A DNA stretch of 64,000 nt from Labrys wisconsinensis. GTDB lineage: Bacteria > Pseudomonadota > Alphaproteobacteria > Rhizobiales > Labraceae. The DNA lies in the NCBI RefSeq assembly GCF_030814995.1, contig NZ_JAUSVX010000004.1:248001-312000 (forward strand), written 5' to 3'. Positions 1 through 8,131 of the stretch are shown one piece after another. The position numbers and the translations under genes are program-made. The notes under the pieces were generated by a model, which saw nothing but the letters and a program-made list of their open reading frames with translations, ran no database searches and was not told the DNA's origin. How positions within the stretch are numbered: position 1 is the stretch's first letter; the number at the start of each line of letters is the position of its first letter.

Positions 1-92
1 TGCCGAGTGATGGCGAATTCCTCGCCCTGCAATGTCTCGTTGACCAGGGTGGACAGGCTCGCTTTCGCGTCCTTCAGCTGGATCTCGCGCAT
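1..92 (-). CDS. Phd/YefM-type antitoxin, N-terminal part only (runs off the left edge)
   Basis: The minus strand opens at an ATG at 90-92 and reads MREIQLKDAKASLSTLVNET followed by a GEEF.ITR segment before leaving the window. This is the N-terminal pattern of Phd/YefM antitoxins, in which a strand-helix segment with conserved Lys, Ala and Leu residues forms the DNA-binding dimer. An inverted repeat lies directly upstream, as expected for an autoregulated toxin-antitoxin operon. The toxin would lie outside the window to the left. Only about 30 codons are visible, so the family call rests on the N-terminal pattern alone. Confidence 0.7.
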   Translation of the reverse strand, partial: MREIQLKDAKASLSTLVNETLQGEEFAITR

Positions 93-104
93 GAGGCGGT
101 TCCC

Positions 105-127
105 TATATGACTACTATGGTCATATA
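105..127. promoter_or_regulatory. Inverted-repeat operator upstream of the Phd-type antitoxin
   Basis: TATATGAC (105-112) and GTCATATA (120-127) are perfect 8-bp arms around a 7-base spacer, 13 bases upstream of the antitoxin start. This AT-rich palindrome in a GC-rich context fits the operator through which Phd/YefM proteins repress their own operon. The role is inferred from position. Confidence 0.5.
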
Positions 128-142
128 TAGAAGGCGTCTGGC

Positions 143-250
143 TCATCGTCCATCGGCAACCGGTGTCGGGGGGATGGCGACGTCCTGGCGCACCGGCTCG
201 GCATGCCCGATGATGCGGGCGATGCCCAGCCAGGCCGCGCCGATACGCCG
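143..250 (-). pseudogene. Orphan copy of the 3' end of the cation-efflux gene
   Basis: Bases 191-250 match 2321-2380, the last 60 coding bases before the stop of the cation-efflux gene, at 55 of 60 positions and in the same orientation. In the minus frame this copy reads RRIGAAWLGIARII, then GHAEPVR, like the efflux protein C-terminus, but runs on about 15 codons to a stop at 143-145. No N-terminal part of an efflux gene is present. It is best seen as a partial duplication left by recombination or by insertion of the intervening 2.1 kb. Confidence 0.6.
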
Positions 251-400
251 CCTCGCCTTGGGGCGCAACGTCTGAGCCGCATCTGGGTGAGGTGTCGAGG
301 GTGATACTGCTCAATCCGGACCACAAAGGCAACGAGGGCCATCGCCGGATCAGGACGTGGTGAGCTTCCAGCGAAGACGCACAGTCCTCACTCTGAGATG

Positions 401-1732
401 TCAGGCGGCGGCCATCTCGACATCCTGATCAGATCCGTCTCGCTCCAGTCGCCCATGATTCTTCAGCAAGGAATTGATCGTCATCTCGGAGACGCGGAAG
501 TGTTCCGCCACTTCCTGCTGCCGTTCCCAGGAATAGTCGCCTTCCATCATCGCATCGACGGCCTCGAACGGGCTCAGCAGTTCGGCTGCAAAGGTTCGCT
601 GTGCCTTTTGCCGGTAGGTATAGGCACGCGTCGCCGGATGAAGAGCATCTCCGGCCGTGATCAGCCTGTCGCCGATGAGTCTGGCAAGCTCGAAGCGACG
701 TCCTGTCTCCCATTTCGAGCGCAACACGATACGGGAAGCCCCGGCATTCTTGTCCAGCGCAAACGACAGATTGAGTGCGCCTCGCTTCGTGCCCGAGAGC
801 ACGTCTTGTTCCGTTCCGGCCATCGCAGCGAGGCGGGAATCGGCGAGAGGCTCCGTTCCGAGCCCCTCCTGCTCGCGAACCGCGCGCGCGGCAGCGGAGC
901 CTACCTGCCAGGCTGGCACGTCCTCCCCGCGTGGCAAAGGAAATCCCGATACGAGTCGGATCGCGTCTCGCGGCGAGGCATCGTACCCCTGCCCCTTTGC
1001 CAGGCTCACCAAATCCGCTGCGGTCACAACCGTCCCTGCGGCGGCCTGTGCCGTATAGGCCGCGACCTCGGCCACGGCCGCCTCGCCGAGTTGCCTGGCG
1101 TCGGCGACCAGTCCATCGATCGCGTGGTCTTCGACCGAGTCCGGATCGCGGCCGAGCAGGGCCTCGAGGCGCCGGCGCTTGGCCACTTCCGGATCCAGTC
1201 GTTCGGCCAGAATGTCGCGCCAGACCCGGTCGAGATTGGTTTCCCCGAGTTTCGCGTCACGCAGCCGGGCCAGGATCTGCGGAATGAAGGCATCCACGGC
1301 CGCTTCGAAGGCGCGCGAGGGCAGCACCACCGGCGGCGCGCCGGTGTAGCGGAACGGCTTGATGTCCTGTCGTGCCGATGCCCGCGACAGCAGAGCGGTC
1401 CTCACGCCGTCCGAGTAAATCGTGATGTCGGGCCAGACATAGCCTTCGCCGATGGAGGCCATGCGATGAGCAGAAGACCAGTCCGCGCTCGCCGATCGCG
1501 GTTCCCAGCACAAGCGCCACCAGTTCCAGGCGAACCATTCCGCGACATGAAAGCCCGAGACGAGCGGTCCGGGCCGATAGCCGCCGATGAAGCTGTCGAA
1601 ACCTTCGGTCAGCGAGCCGTGAGCGGTGCGGATCGTGAAGAGGCCGAAGGCGGCCCGCTCCTCCGCGGCCCCCTCGTCCAGGCGTTCCGGCGCAAGCGCA
1701 ATATCCAAGTCTACGGACAACGCCGCATCCAC
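401..1732 (-). CDS. ImmA/IrrE-like protein with a degenerate zinc-binding motif
   Basis: The 443-residue protein has a C-terminal part (about 345-430) with the layout of ImmA/IrrE metallopeptidases: a segment RRFELARLIGDRLI where active members have an HExxH helix, then YTYRQKAQRTFAAELLSPFE, then a helix-turn-helix-like EVAEHFRVSEMTINSLLKNH. The His, Glu and second His expected in the zinc helix are Arg, Leu and Asp here, so peptidase activity is unlikely. The N-terminal 300 residues are unrecognised. The 5'-most start is GTG at 1732, but its Shine-Dalgarno sequence abuts it, so a TTG at 1720 is possible. It follows the small gene at 1763-2164 by 30 bases and is probably cotranscribed with it. 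Confidence 0.6.
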   Translation of the reverse strand: MDAALSVDLDIALAPERLDEGAAEERAAFGLFTIRTAHGSLTEGFDSFIGGYRPGPLVSGFHVAEWFAWNWWRLCWEPRSASADWSSAHRMASIGEGYVWPDITIYSDGVRTALLSRASARQDIKPFRYTGAPPVVLPSRAFEAAVDAFIPQILARLRDAKLGETNLDRVWRDILAERLDPEVAKRRRLEALLGRDPDSVEDHAIDGLVADARQLGEAAVAEVAAYTAQAAAGTVVTAADLVSLAKGQGYDASPRDAIRLVSGFPLPRGEDVPAWQVGSAAARAVREQEGLGTEPLADSRLAAMAGTEQDVLSGTKRGALNLSFALDKNAGASRIVLRSKWETGRRFELARLIGDRLITAGDALHPATRAYTYRQKAQRTFAAELLSPFEAVDAMMEGDYSWERQQEVAEHFRVSEMTINSLLKNHGRLERDGSDQDVEMAAA

Positions 1733-1762
1733 TCCTTCAACGCCACCGTTCGCATCATAGGG

Positions 1763-2164
1763 TCATTCTCGCCGAGCCGATAGCCGTGGCCGATAGCCGT
1801 GATAGTCGATCTCCCGCTCCGGTCGCGTCTCGGCCTCATAGACTTCGCCCGCCTCGTCCACCGCCCAGACATAGTTCGGCACGCCGCCGGGCGCGAAAAT
1901 ACTGAACATGGCGCGTTCGATGCCGGCGCGGAACAGGGATTGGGCCTCTTCGAGGAGCAATGGTCGAAGGTCGTCGCAAACGGATTTCGTCGGCCTCGGA
2001 TTCTGCGATGGGACGAAGCCGTAGTCGCCCGGCCGGAGCTTGTGATTGGCGGACCCGACATAGCGCAACCGTTCAAGAAGGGTGCGCCTGGCGTCGGCAT
2101 CCGAAAATTCGTCGGGGGCGATCCTGCGGTCGGGCCGATTGCCTTCGCGTTTCCTGATCGGCAT
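1763..2164 (-). CDS. Conserved small protein upstream of the ImmA/IrrE-like gene
   Basis: The 133-residue protein is not assigned to a named family. It is rich in Arg and has a central patch LRPGDYGFVPSQNPRPTKS followed by a Cys-Asp pair and a segment with AMFSIFAPGGVPNYVWAV, suggesting a compact soluble fold. It lies immediately upstream of the ImmA/IrrE-like gene on the same strand, so the two are probably one operon and functionally paired, perhaps a regulator-protease or toxin-antitoxin style module. The ATG at 2164 is preceded by GAGG. The function is unknown and the pairing is inferred from spacing. Confidence 0.55.
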   Translation of the reverse strand: MPIRKREGNRPDRRIAPDEFSDADARRTLLERLRYVGSANHKLRPGDYGFVPSQNPRPTKSVCDDLRPLLLEEAQSLFRAGIERAMFSIFAPGGVPNYVWAVDEAGEVYEAETRPEREIDYHGYRPRLSARRE

Positions 2165-2314
2165 GGCCTCATGCGCCCTCTGCCAGGGGACATCCGGGTT
2201 GCTTCATTGGACTGACCATTGCCGCCGTCTCGCGATGTCCCGAACTCGGTTCCACCAAGGGTCCGGCGGATCGACGATCTTGTACGCCAGAGGCGTGGCG
2301 AACGTCACGCCGCC

Positions 2315-3691
2315 TCATCGCACCGGCTCGGCATGCACGATGATGCGGGCGATGCCGGGCCAGGCGGCGCCGATGCGCCGCTCCACGGCGTCGACGCGGG
2401 CATGCACCTCTTCCACCGGCATCTCGGCCGGCGCCCGGCAATGGAAGGTGACGATCAGACCCCGCTGCGTCGCCCGCACGCGGACATTGTGCGCGTCGAG
2501 AAGCCCGCTCTGCGCGTCGGTCAGCGCCGCGACGATGGCCGTGAGCCGCTCGCGCGTGCCGGGATCGACGTCGCGCCCCTCGACATCCTCCGCTTCGAGC
2601 GGCTCGATATGGGTCTCCACCTCGGTCTCCGCGCCGAACTCCCGCCGGATCGCGGCCTCCAGGCCCGAGGCGATGGCATGCGCCTCGCCGAGCGGCATCC
2701 GATGCTCGACCTCCAGGTCGAGGCTGACCGACAGCCGGCCGCCCAGGCTCTGCACCGTGACATGGTGCACCGCGAGGCCCCGGTTGAGGGCGATCACCAG
2801 CACGCGCTCGCGCACCGTCTCGTCGTCGATGGCGATCGGGCTGGCCGTCACCCGCACCTCGGCTTCCGGCGTGGTCGCGACCACGGCGCCGGTGACGGCC
2901 TGCTTCAGCTCCATCACCTGGTCCAGCGGCATGGCGCGCGGCACCCGCAGCATCAGCTCGACGAACAGGGCCGCGCCGGCCCGGCGCACGCGCACCGAAT
3001 CGACGGCGACGACGCCTTCGATGCCGCGCGCCGCGGCCGCCACCCGGTCGGCCACGCCTTCGGGCGCCGCGTCCATCAGCACGTCGATGGTGCGCTTGCC
3101 GAGCCGCCAGCCGGCAATGCACACGAACGCGGCGACTGCGAGCGCAGCCACGGCGTCGCCCTGGGGAAAGCCGAGCCAGACCAGGCCGAGGCCGGCGAGC
3201 ACCACGATCGAGCTCCACATGTCGGACGCGAAATGCAGCGCGTCCGCCTCCAGCGCCTGGCTCCTGGTCGCCTCGGCGGTGCGCCGCAGGGCGCGGGCCC
3301 GCCAGAAGTCGATGGCGATGGAGCCGACCACCACGACGAAGGCATAGGGGCTCAGCACCACCGCGCCCTCGTGCCAGATCAGCCGCTTCACCGCTTCCTG
3401 GATCACCCAGGCGCTGGTGACGAACAGGAGCCCGGTCTCGACCAGGGCCGTGACGCTCTCCACCTTGCCGTGGCCGTAGTGATGGGTGTCGTCGGCCGGC
3501 ACGTCCGAGAGCCTGACCGCGTAGAGCGTCATCACGGTCGAGACGAAATCGAGGAGGGAGTGCAGCGCCTCGGACAAGATGGCCAGGCTCCCGGTCATCA
3601 GGCCGACGGCGAACTTGGCAAGCGTCAGCAGGCCGCTGGCGCCGACGGAGATCAGCGCCACCCGCTGCTTGGCGTGCGAATGCCCGGTCAT
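2315..3691 (-). CDS. Cation diffusion facilitator (CDF) family transporter
   Basis: This 458-residue inner-membrane protein should exchange divalent metal ions for protons. The N-terminal half has the CDF transmembrane bundle with ALHSLLDFVSTVM and DALHFASDMWSS, which carry the paired His/Asp metal site, and HHYGHGKVES between helices II and III. The C-terminal half has cytoplasmic metal-sensing domains in apparent tandem, making the protein longer than the usual 300 residues. I chose the ATG at 3691 because it has AGGAGG eight bases upstream and starts MTGHSHAKQR as in the family; an open frame extends further but lacks this support. The last 60 bases are duplicated at 191-250. The metal specificity cannot be read from sequence. 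Confidence 0.88.
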   Translation of the reverse strand: MTGHSHAKQRVALISVGASGLLTLAKFAVGLMTGSLAILSEALHSLLDFVSTVMTLYAVRLSDVPADDTHHYGHGKVESVTALVETGLLFVTSAWVIQEAVKRLIWHEGAVVLSPYAFVVVVGSIAIDFWRARALRRTAEATRSQALEADALHFASDMWSSIVVLAGLGLVWLGFPQGDAVAALAVAAFVCIAGWRLGKRTIDVLMDAAPEGVADRVAAAARGIEGVVAVDSVRVRRAGAALFVELMLRVPRAMPLDQVMELKQAVTGAVVATTPEAEVRVTASPIAIDDETVRERVLVIALNRGLAVHHVTVQSLGGRLSVSLDLEVEHRMPLGEAHAIASGLEAAIRREFGAETEVETHIEPLEAEDVEGRDVDPGTRERLTAIVAALTDAQSGLLDAHNVRVRATQRGLIVTFHCRAPAEMPVEEVHARVDAVERRIGAAWPGIARIIVHAEPVR

Positions 3692-3812
3692 GCCGCGCCC
3701 TCCTGCCATCGCCGGACTAGCGGCGCCCGCTCCGCCGGTCAATCGGCGCACCGCTCCGCGTCGCCTCGCCCGATTGTCCCGTCGGATCGGCTGTCCTATG
3801 GTGGGGTTCGTC

Positions 3813-4334
3813 ATGCAGCGTATCGACAGTGTCGGCGAAATCCTGGTCCGCGTCGCCCGCCCCGACGACGAGGCCGCCGTCGATCGGTTGCTGGCGGCTT
3901 CCTTCCCGCGCCTGTCGGCAAAGGCCTACGCGCCCACCGAGCTCGCCCGGGCGCTGCCCGTGATGACGAAGGCCAATCCCCGACTGCTCGCGTCGGGCAG
4001 CTACTTCGTGGCCGAGGCCCTCGACGGCCTGCTCGTCGGCGCCGGCGGCTGGACCCGCGAGCGGCCCGGCACGGGCGAGATCGAGGACGGACTCGCCCAT
4101 GTCAGGCATTTCGCCGTCGACGCGGACTGGGGCGGCCGGGGCATCGGCCGCTCGCTCTTCGGTCGCTGCCGGGATACCGCCCGCGACAGCGGCATCGCCC
4201 GGTTCGAATGCTATGCCACCTTGAATGCGGAGCCCTTCTATGCCGCGCTCGGCTTCAGCTCCGTCAGGCGCCTGGAGATCATGCTGGCCGCCGCGACGCC
4301 GCTGCCGAGCGTCGTGATGACATTCAGTCTTTGA
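3813..4334 (+). CDS. GNAT family N-acetyltransferase
   Basis: The 173-residue protein has the GNAT fold. Strand beta4 and motif A read VRHFAVDADWGGRGIGRSLF, containing the R-G-x-G acetyl-CoA pyrophosphate-binding loop, and the C-terminal FYAALGF segment is typical of motif B. The acceptor substrate is unknown. ATG 3813 is preferred over ATG 3798 because a GGTGGGG run sits about six bases before it. It is divergent from the cation-efflux gene (about 120 bases between starts) and is followed by transaldolase on the same strand. Confidence 0.85.
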   Translation: MQRIDSVGEILVRVARPDDEAAVDRLLAASFPRLSAKAYAPTELARALPVMTKANPRLLASGSYFVAEALDGLLVGAGGWTRERPGTGEIEDGLAHVRHFAVDADWGGRGIGRSLFGRCRDTARDSGIARFECYATLNAEPFYAALGFSSVRRLEIMLAAATPLPSVVMTFSL

Positions 4335-4420
4335 CATCGGCCACTTTATCCGATGACGCGGGCCACGGGCCGCGCTATCTCTCGTGAACAATGCCGAACT
4401 CGAGCGTATGGGAGATGATG

Positions 4421-5395
4421 ATGGCTTCGAAACTCGCACAATTGCGCGCCATGACCACGGTGGTCGCCGACACCGGCGACATCGATGCGATCCGCACCCT
4501 GAAGCCGATCGACTGCACCACCAACCCGACCCTGATTCTCAAGGCGGTGGAGATGCCGAGCCACGCTGACATCGTCGACGAGGCGATCGGCTGGGGCCGC
4601 AAGCAGTCGGGCAGCAGCGCGGCCGTGACCGCCGCGGTGGCCGACCGGCTCGCCGTCGCCTTCGGCTCGGAGCTCTCCAAGCTGGTGCCCGGCCGGGTCT
4701 CCACCGAGGTCGACGCCGACCTGTCCTTCAACACCAAGGCGACGCTGGACAAGGCGCGCTCGATCATCGCCGCCTATGCCGCCCGCGGCATCCCGCGCGA
4801 GAAGATCCTGATCAAGATCGCCTCCACCTGGGAGGGCATCCGGGCCGCCGAGGTGCTGCAGAAGGAAGGCGTCGACTGCAACCTGACGCTGCTGTTCTCG
4901 CTGGTCCAGGCCATGGCCTGCGCCGAGGTCGGCGTCCACCTGATCTCGCCCTTCGTCGGCCGCATCCTCGACTGGCACGTCAAGAACGAAGGCCGCAAGT
5001 TCGAGCCGGAGGAGGACCCGGGCGTCATCTCCGTGCGCGGCATCTATGCGGCCTACAAGTCGAAGGGCATCAAGACCATCGTCATGGGCGCCTCCTTCCG
5101 CTCCACCGGCGAGGTCGAGGCCCTGGCGGGCTGCGACAATCTCACCATCTCGCCGGCGCTGCTCACCGAGCTCGACAAGGACGAGGGCGCGCTGGTGCGC
5201 CGCCTGTCGCCGGACGATTACGGCACCGTGCCGGCCCTGCCGAAGACCGACGAGGTCTCTTTCCGCTGGGCGATGAACGAGGACCCCATGGCGACCGAGA
5301 AGCTCGCCGAGGGCATTCGCGGCTTCGCCAAGGACCTCGGCAAGCTGCGCACCCTGATCGCCCAGCGCCTGGAGGAGGCGGCCAAGGCCGCCTGA
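4421..5395 (+). CDS. tal: Transaldolase (TalB type)
   Basis: This enzyme of the non-oxidative pentose phosphate pathway moves dihydroxyacetone between sugar phosphates. The 324-residue protein starts MASKLAQLRAMTTVVADTGD, matching the N-terminus of the classic TalB family, and carries CTTNPTLILKA and the Schiff-base lysine region EKILIKIASTWEGI. Length and motifs fit the type I family. ATG 4421 is chosen over upstream ATGs because GGAGA at 4411-4415 is correctly spaced and the product then aligns with TalB from its first residue. A Gre-factor gene follows after one base, so the two are translationally coupled. Confidence 0.95.
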   Translation: MASKLAQLRAMTTVVADTGDIDAIRTLKPIDCTTNPTLILKAVEMPSHADIVDEAIGWGRKQSGSSAAVTAAVADRLAVAFGSELSKLVPGRVSTEVDADLSFNTKATLDKARSIIAAYAARGIPREKILIKIASTWEGIRAAEVLQKEGVDCNLTLLFSLVQAMACAEVGVHLISPFVGRILDWHVKNEGRKFEPEEDPGVISVRGIYAAYKSKGIKTIVMGASFRSTGEVEALAGCDNLTISPALLTELDKDEGALVRRLSPDDYGTVPALPKTDEVSFRWAMNEDPMATEKLAEGIRGFAKDLGKLRTLIAQRLEEAAKAA

Positions 5396-5396
5396 G

Positions 5397-5882
5397 GTGA
5401 GCCGGGCCTTCACCCGGGACGGCCAGGAAGGCGAGGGGGCGGAGGTCCTGCCCGATCGTCCGCTCAGCCCGCATCGCAACCTGGTCACCCGGCGCGGCCT
5501 CGGCCGGATCGAGGCGGCGCTGCAGGGCGCGCGCAGCGCCTTCGCCCAGGCCGAGCGTGCCGGTGAGCGCGGCGCCATGGGCCATGCCGCCCGCGACATC
5601 CGCTATTGGCAGGCGCGCCGCGCCGGCGCCGAGCTCGTCGAGCCCGGCCCGGACGACGGCGAGGTCCGCTTCGGCATGGCCGTCACGCTGCGCTATCCCG
5701 ACGGCCGCAGCCGGCGCTGGCGCATCGTCGGCGAGGACGAGGCCGATGCGGGCGAGGGCCGCATCAGCCATGTCGCGCCCCTCGCCCGGGCGCTCTACGG
5801 CAAGGGCGTGGGCGACGCCGTGACGATCGGTGCCGGCGAGGCGGAGATCGAGGCGATCGACGCCGTGCCGGAAGCGCCTTGA
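5397..5882 (+). CDS. GreA/GreB-family transcription elongation factor
   Basis: The 161-residue protein has an N-terminal coiled-coil-like segment beginning LVTRRGLGRIEAALQG, as in the start of the Gre coiled coil, and a C-terminal globular domain from about 85 on with GMAVTLRYPDG, RRWRIVGEDEADAGEGRIS and ARALYGKGVGDAV, as in the Gre FKBP-like domain. Such factors rescue backtracked RNA polymerase by stimulating transcript cleavage. The GTG start lies one base after the transaldolase stop. Whether it acts as GreA, GreB or a specialised variant cannot be decided here. Confidence 0.8.
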   Translation: MSRAFTRDGQEGEGAEVLPDRPLSPHRNLVTRRGLGRIEAALQGARSAFAQAERAGERGAMGHAARDIRYWQARRAGAELVEPGPDDGEVRFGMAVTLRYPDGRSRRWRIVGEDEADAGEGRISHVAPLARALYGKGVGDAVTIGAGEAEIEAIDAVPEAP

Positions 5883-5883
5883 C

Positions 5884-6489
5884 CTACTTCGCCTTGGTGA
5901 TCGCTTCGGCGAGGTCCTGGTACTGCTCGCAGCTCCTGTTGCCGCACAGCGTCTCGACCTTGGCGAGCTCGACCCTCGCGGCCTGCGGCTCGCCGATCGC
6001 CGCATAGCCCTCGCCGAGATATTCGTGGGTGTTCAGGCTGTTCGGGTCGATCGCCAGGGCCCGGTGGTAATAGGCGAAGCCGAGTTCCGTCTGCCCGAGC
6101 TTGCGGTGGCTGTAGCCGAGATAGGTGAACACGAGGGGATCGCGCGTCTTGTCGCCGACGGCCTCGAGCACGGGAATCGCGCGGGTGTAGTAACCTGCCA
6201 GCGCCAGCAGCCGGCCCTGCTTCAGCAGCTCCTCGTCCGGCAGCGCGCCGGACATCGCCTTGATGCAGCTCTTCCTCTTCGCGCTCCACACCTGCCCCTT
6301 GCGGCAGACCTTGGCCGGCCTCGCCGCCGTGGGCGCCTGCGCGCCGACCGAGGCCCGGGGAACCGGCGTATTGCTCGGCGTGTCGCCCCCGCCGCCGAAG
6401 GCGAGCGCCGGCGCCGCCGATGCGGTCATGGACAGGCCCAGCGCCAGCGCGCTAAGCGTGGCCGATGCTTTGTGAACTCGATGGGTCAT
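5884..6489 (-). CDS. Exported tetratricopeptide-repeat protein
   Basis: The 201-residue protein starts with a signal peptide (basic MTHRVHK, hydrophobic LSALALGLSM, cleavage near APALAFGGG). A CRKGQVWSAKRKSC segment with paired cysteines follows, then a helical C-terminal half with at least two tetratricopeptide-like repeats (LVFTYLGYSHRKLGQTELGF, HEYLGEGYAAIGEPQAARV). It is probably a periplasmic scaffold or assembly protein. The ATG at 6489 has AGGAG eight bases upstream. It converges with the Gre-factor gene, with stop codons abutting, and diverges from the ECF sigma gene. No partner can be named. Confidence 0.75.
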   Translation of the reverse strand: MTHRVHKASATLSALALGLSMTASAAPALAFGGGGDTPSNTPVPRASVGAQAPTAARPAKVCRKGQVWSAKRKSCIKAMSGALPDEELLKQGRLLALAGYYTRAIPVLEAVGDKTRDPLVFTYLGYSHRKLGQTELGFAYYHRALAIDPNSLNTHEYLGEGYAAIGEPQAARVELAKVETLCGNRSCEQYQDLAEAITKAK

Positions 6490-6507
6490 GCAGGTCTCCT
6501 GGCTCGG

Positions 6508-6527
6508 CCCGGTGCGGACGCACCGGG
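6508..6527. promoter_or_regulatory. Perfect inverted repeat in a divergent promoter region
   Basis: CCCGGTGC (6508-6515) and GCACCGGG (6520-6527) form perfect 8-bp arms around a 4-base loop between the divergent starts of the TPR protein and the ECF sigma factor. It could be an operator for either gene or a stem-loop in a leader transcript. The function is inferred from position only. Confidence 0.35.
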
Positions 6528-6574
6528 ACCTCGCGCCATGAACACGCCGCGTCCCGCCTTTATTCGTGAGCCGC

Positions 6575-7108
6575 ATGAGCATCGGGGGTAACGAAGCCGT
6601 GAGAGCCGGCCTGGCGGCGCAGCTGGTGCCGCTCTGGCGCTACGGCCTCGTGCTGTCGGGCAGCCGCCAGGCCGCCGAGGACCTGGTGCAGGCCACCTGC
6701 GTCCGGGCGCTCGAGCGCTCCGGCCAGTTCACGCCCGGCACCCGGCTCGACCGCTGGCTCTTCGCCATCCTGCGCTCGATCTGGCTCAACGAGCTGCGCG
6801 CCCGGCGCATGCGCGAGGGCGCCGGGGTGGAGGATGCCGAGGCGGTGCTGAGCTTCGACGGCCGCGAGGCCATCGAAACGAATATTTTGGCCGCTCAGGT
6901 GTTGAGGGAGGTGTGGGCGTTGCCCGAGGCACAGCGCGAGACCGTCTATCTCGTCTATGTCGAGGGGCTGAGCTATGCCGAGGCCGCGCAGGCGCTCGAC
7001 ATTCCGGTCGGGACGGTGATGAGCCGTCTCGCTGCGGCGCGGGCACGGCTCGCTTCGCTCAAGGACGAGGCGGGGCCGAAACTGGGGGAGAACCATGGCA
7101 CGGGATGA
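6575..7108 (+). CDS. ECF-type RNA polymerase sigma factor
   Basis: The 177-residue protein has the two-domain sigma-70 ECF architecture. Region 2 includes AEDLVQATCVRALERSGQF and LDRWLFAILRSIWLNELRAR (RNA polymerase binding, -10 recognition). Region 4 reads LPEAQRETVYLVYVEGLSYA then AAQALDIPVGTVMSRLAAAR, a helix-turn-helix for the -35 element. A GTG at 6566 is an alternative start. The gene overlaps the following membrane anti-sigma gene by 14 bases, the normal arrangement for a stress-responsive ECF pair. Confidence 0.9.
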   Translation: MSIGGNEAVRAGLAAQLVPLWRYGLVLSGSRQAAEDLVQATCVRALERSGQFTPGTRLDRWLFAILRSIWLNELRARRMREGAGVEDAEAVLSFDGREAIETNILAAQVLREVWALPEAQRETVYLVYVEGLSYAEAAQALDIPVGTVMSRLAAARARLASLKDEAGPKLGENHGTG

Positions 7109-7931
7109 AACGGGTCCGCACGACGCCGGTCTCGTCGCCTATCTCGACGGCGCGCTGACGCCGCAGGAGCGTGCTGAGCTGGAGGGGCGCCTGGCGGACG
7201 ACGGGACGCTGCGCGCCCGGCTCGACCTGCTGGCGCGCGGCGACCGGCCGTTCCGCGCGGCCTTCGACGCCGTTGCCGCCGCCGCGCCCCGCGCCCGCCT
7301 GGAGGCGATGCTGGCCGAGGCGCTCCAGCCCCAGGCGGCTCTGGCCCCGGCGGCGGCCATCCGGGCGACGCTCCGGCGCCCCTGGTTCGCCGTCCGGCCC
7401 GCGGCCCTGGCCGCCGGCCTCGCCCTGTTCGCGCTCGGGGTCGGCGCCGGCCGTTACGCCCCGGCCGAGTGGTGGCCGAGCTTCGGCACGGCCAGCGAGC
7501 AGGACAGCCCCGAGGCCTGGCGCAGCACGGCGGCCGATTATCTCGCCCTCACCACCTCCCAGACCCTGCTGGCCATGCCGCGCGACCAGGCGCTGATCCG
7601 CAGCGATCTCGCCGTGGTCGGCAAGAAGCTCGGCCTCGACCTCTCGCCCGACCGGGTGGAGCTGACCAAGCTCGCGCTGATGCGGGTCGACCTCTACCAT
7701 TTCCGCAATGCGCCGCTGGTGCAGATCACCTATTTCGACCCGGAGAACGGCCCGGTCGCCCTCTGCATCCTCGGCCGCAAGCAGGCGCCGGAGGCCCCGG
7801 AATCCGAGCGCCGGAACGGCATGAACATCGCCTACTGGTCGAGCGGCGACCACGCCTTCATGCTGGTCGGCCGCGCCCCGGACGAGGTGCTCGCCCCGCT
7901 GGCGACGCAGCTCGCGCAGCGGCTGTCCTGA
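7095..7931 (+). CDS. Membrane anti-sigma factor, cognate to the ECF sigma factor
   Basis: The 278-residue protein begins with an anti-sigma-like N-terminus (LVAYLDGALTPQERAELEGR, a zinc-less variant of the sigma-binding domain), has one transmembrane helix at about 98-117 (AALAAGLALFALGVGAGRY) and a periplasmic domain of about 160 residues. The 14-base overlap with the sigma gene indicates translational coupling. The expected role is to hold the sigma factor at the membrane until an envelope signal releases it. The periplasmic domain shows no recognised sensor motif. Confidence 0.85.
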   Translation: MARDETGPHDAGLVAYLDGALTPQERAELEGRLADDGTLRARLDLLARGDRPFRAAFDAVAAAAPRARLEAMLAEALQPQAALAPAAAIRATLRRPWFAVRPAALAAGLALFALGVGAGRYAPAEWWPSFGTASEQDSPEAWRSTAADYLALTTSQTLLAMPRDQALIRSDLAVVGKKLGLDLSPDRVELTKLALMRVDLYHFRNAPLVQITYFDPENGPVALCILGRKQAPEAPESERRNGMNIAYWSSGDHAFMLVGRAPDEVLAPLATQLAQRLS

Positions 7932-8090
7932 GGAGCGGGCGGGGTTCGACAGGTCGCTTGCGGTCCCGTCGTTGCGAACGCCCCTTCGGCACGATCCGAA
8001 GCCGCCCAACATTTCACCGTTTCCACGCCGCTGCTGCATAAATGTTCATCCTGGAACGGCTCCAGGGAGCGTTGACGCTCGATCGATAAT

Positions 8091-8106
8091 TTGATCAGAT
8101 GGTCAA
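8091..8106. promoter_or_regulatory. RutR box upstream of preT-preA
   Basis: TTGATCAGATGGTCAA matches the published RutR consensus TTGACCA-NN-TGGTCAA at 13 of 14 defined positions. It lies 25 bases upstream of the preT start. A possible -35 TTGACG at 8072-8077 with 17-base spacing would put the -10 region inside the box, so bound RutR would block transcription. A RutR-family gene lies in the same locus (12021-12662), which supports the call. Confidence 0.8.
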
Positions 8107-8131
8107 AATTATAAGAGATCCGGAGGTCAGC

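Noticed and set aside
398-1783. Long plus-strand open frame opposite the ImmA/IrrE-like gene
   Set aside because: It is rich in Arg/Pro/Gly and His with no recognisable motif, and lies fully antisense to a better-supported gene; a shadow of high-GC coding sequence.
2219-4387. A 722-codon plus-strand frame across the cation-efflux and GNAT genes
   Set aside because: The translation is a low-complexity Arg/His/Ala mix running antisense to one gene and out of frame with the next.
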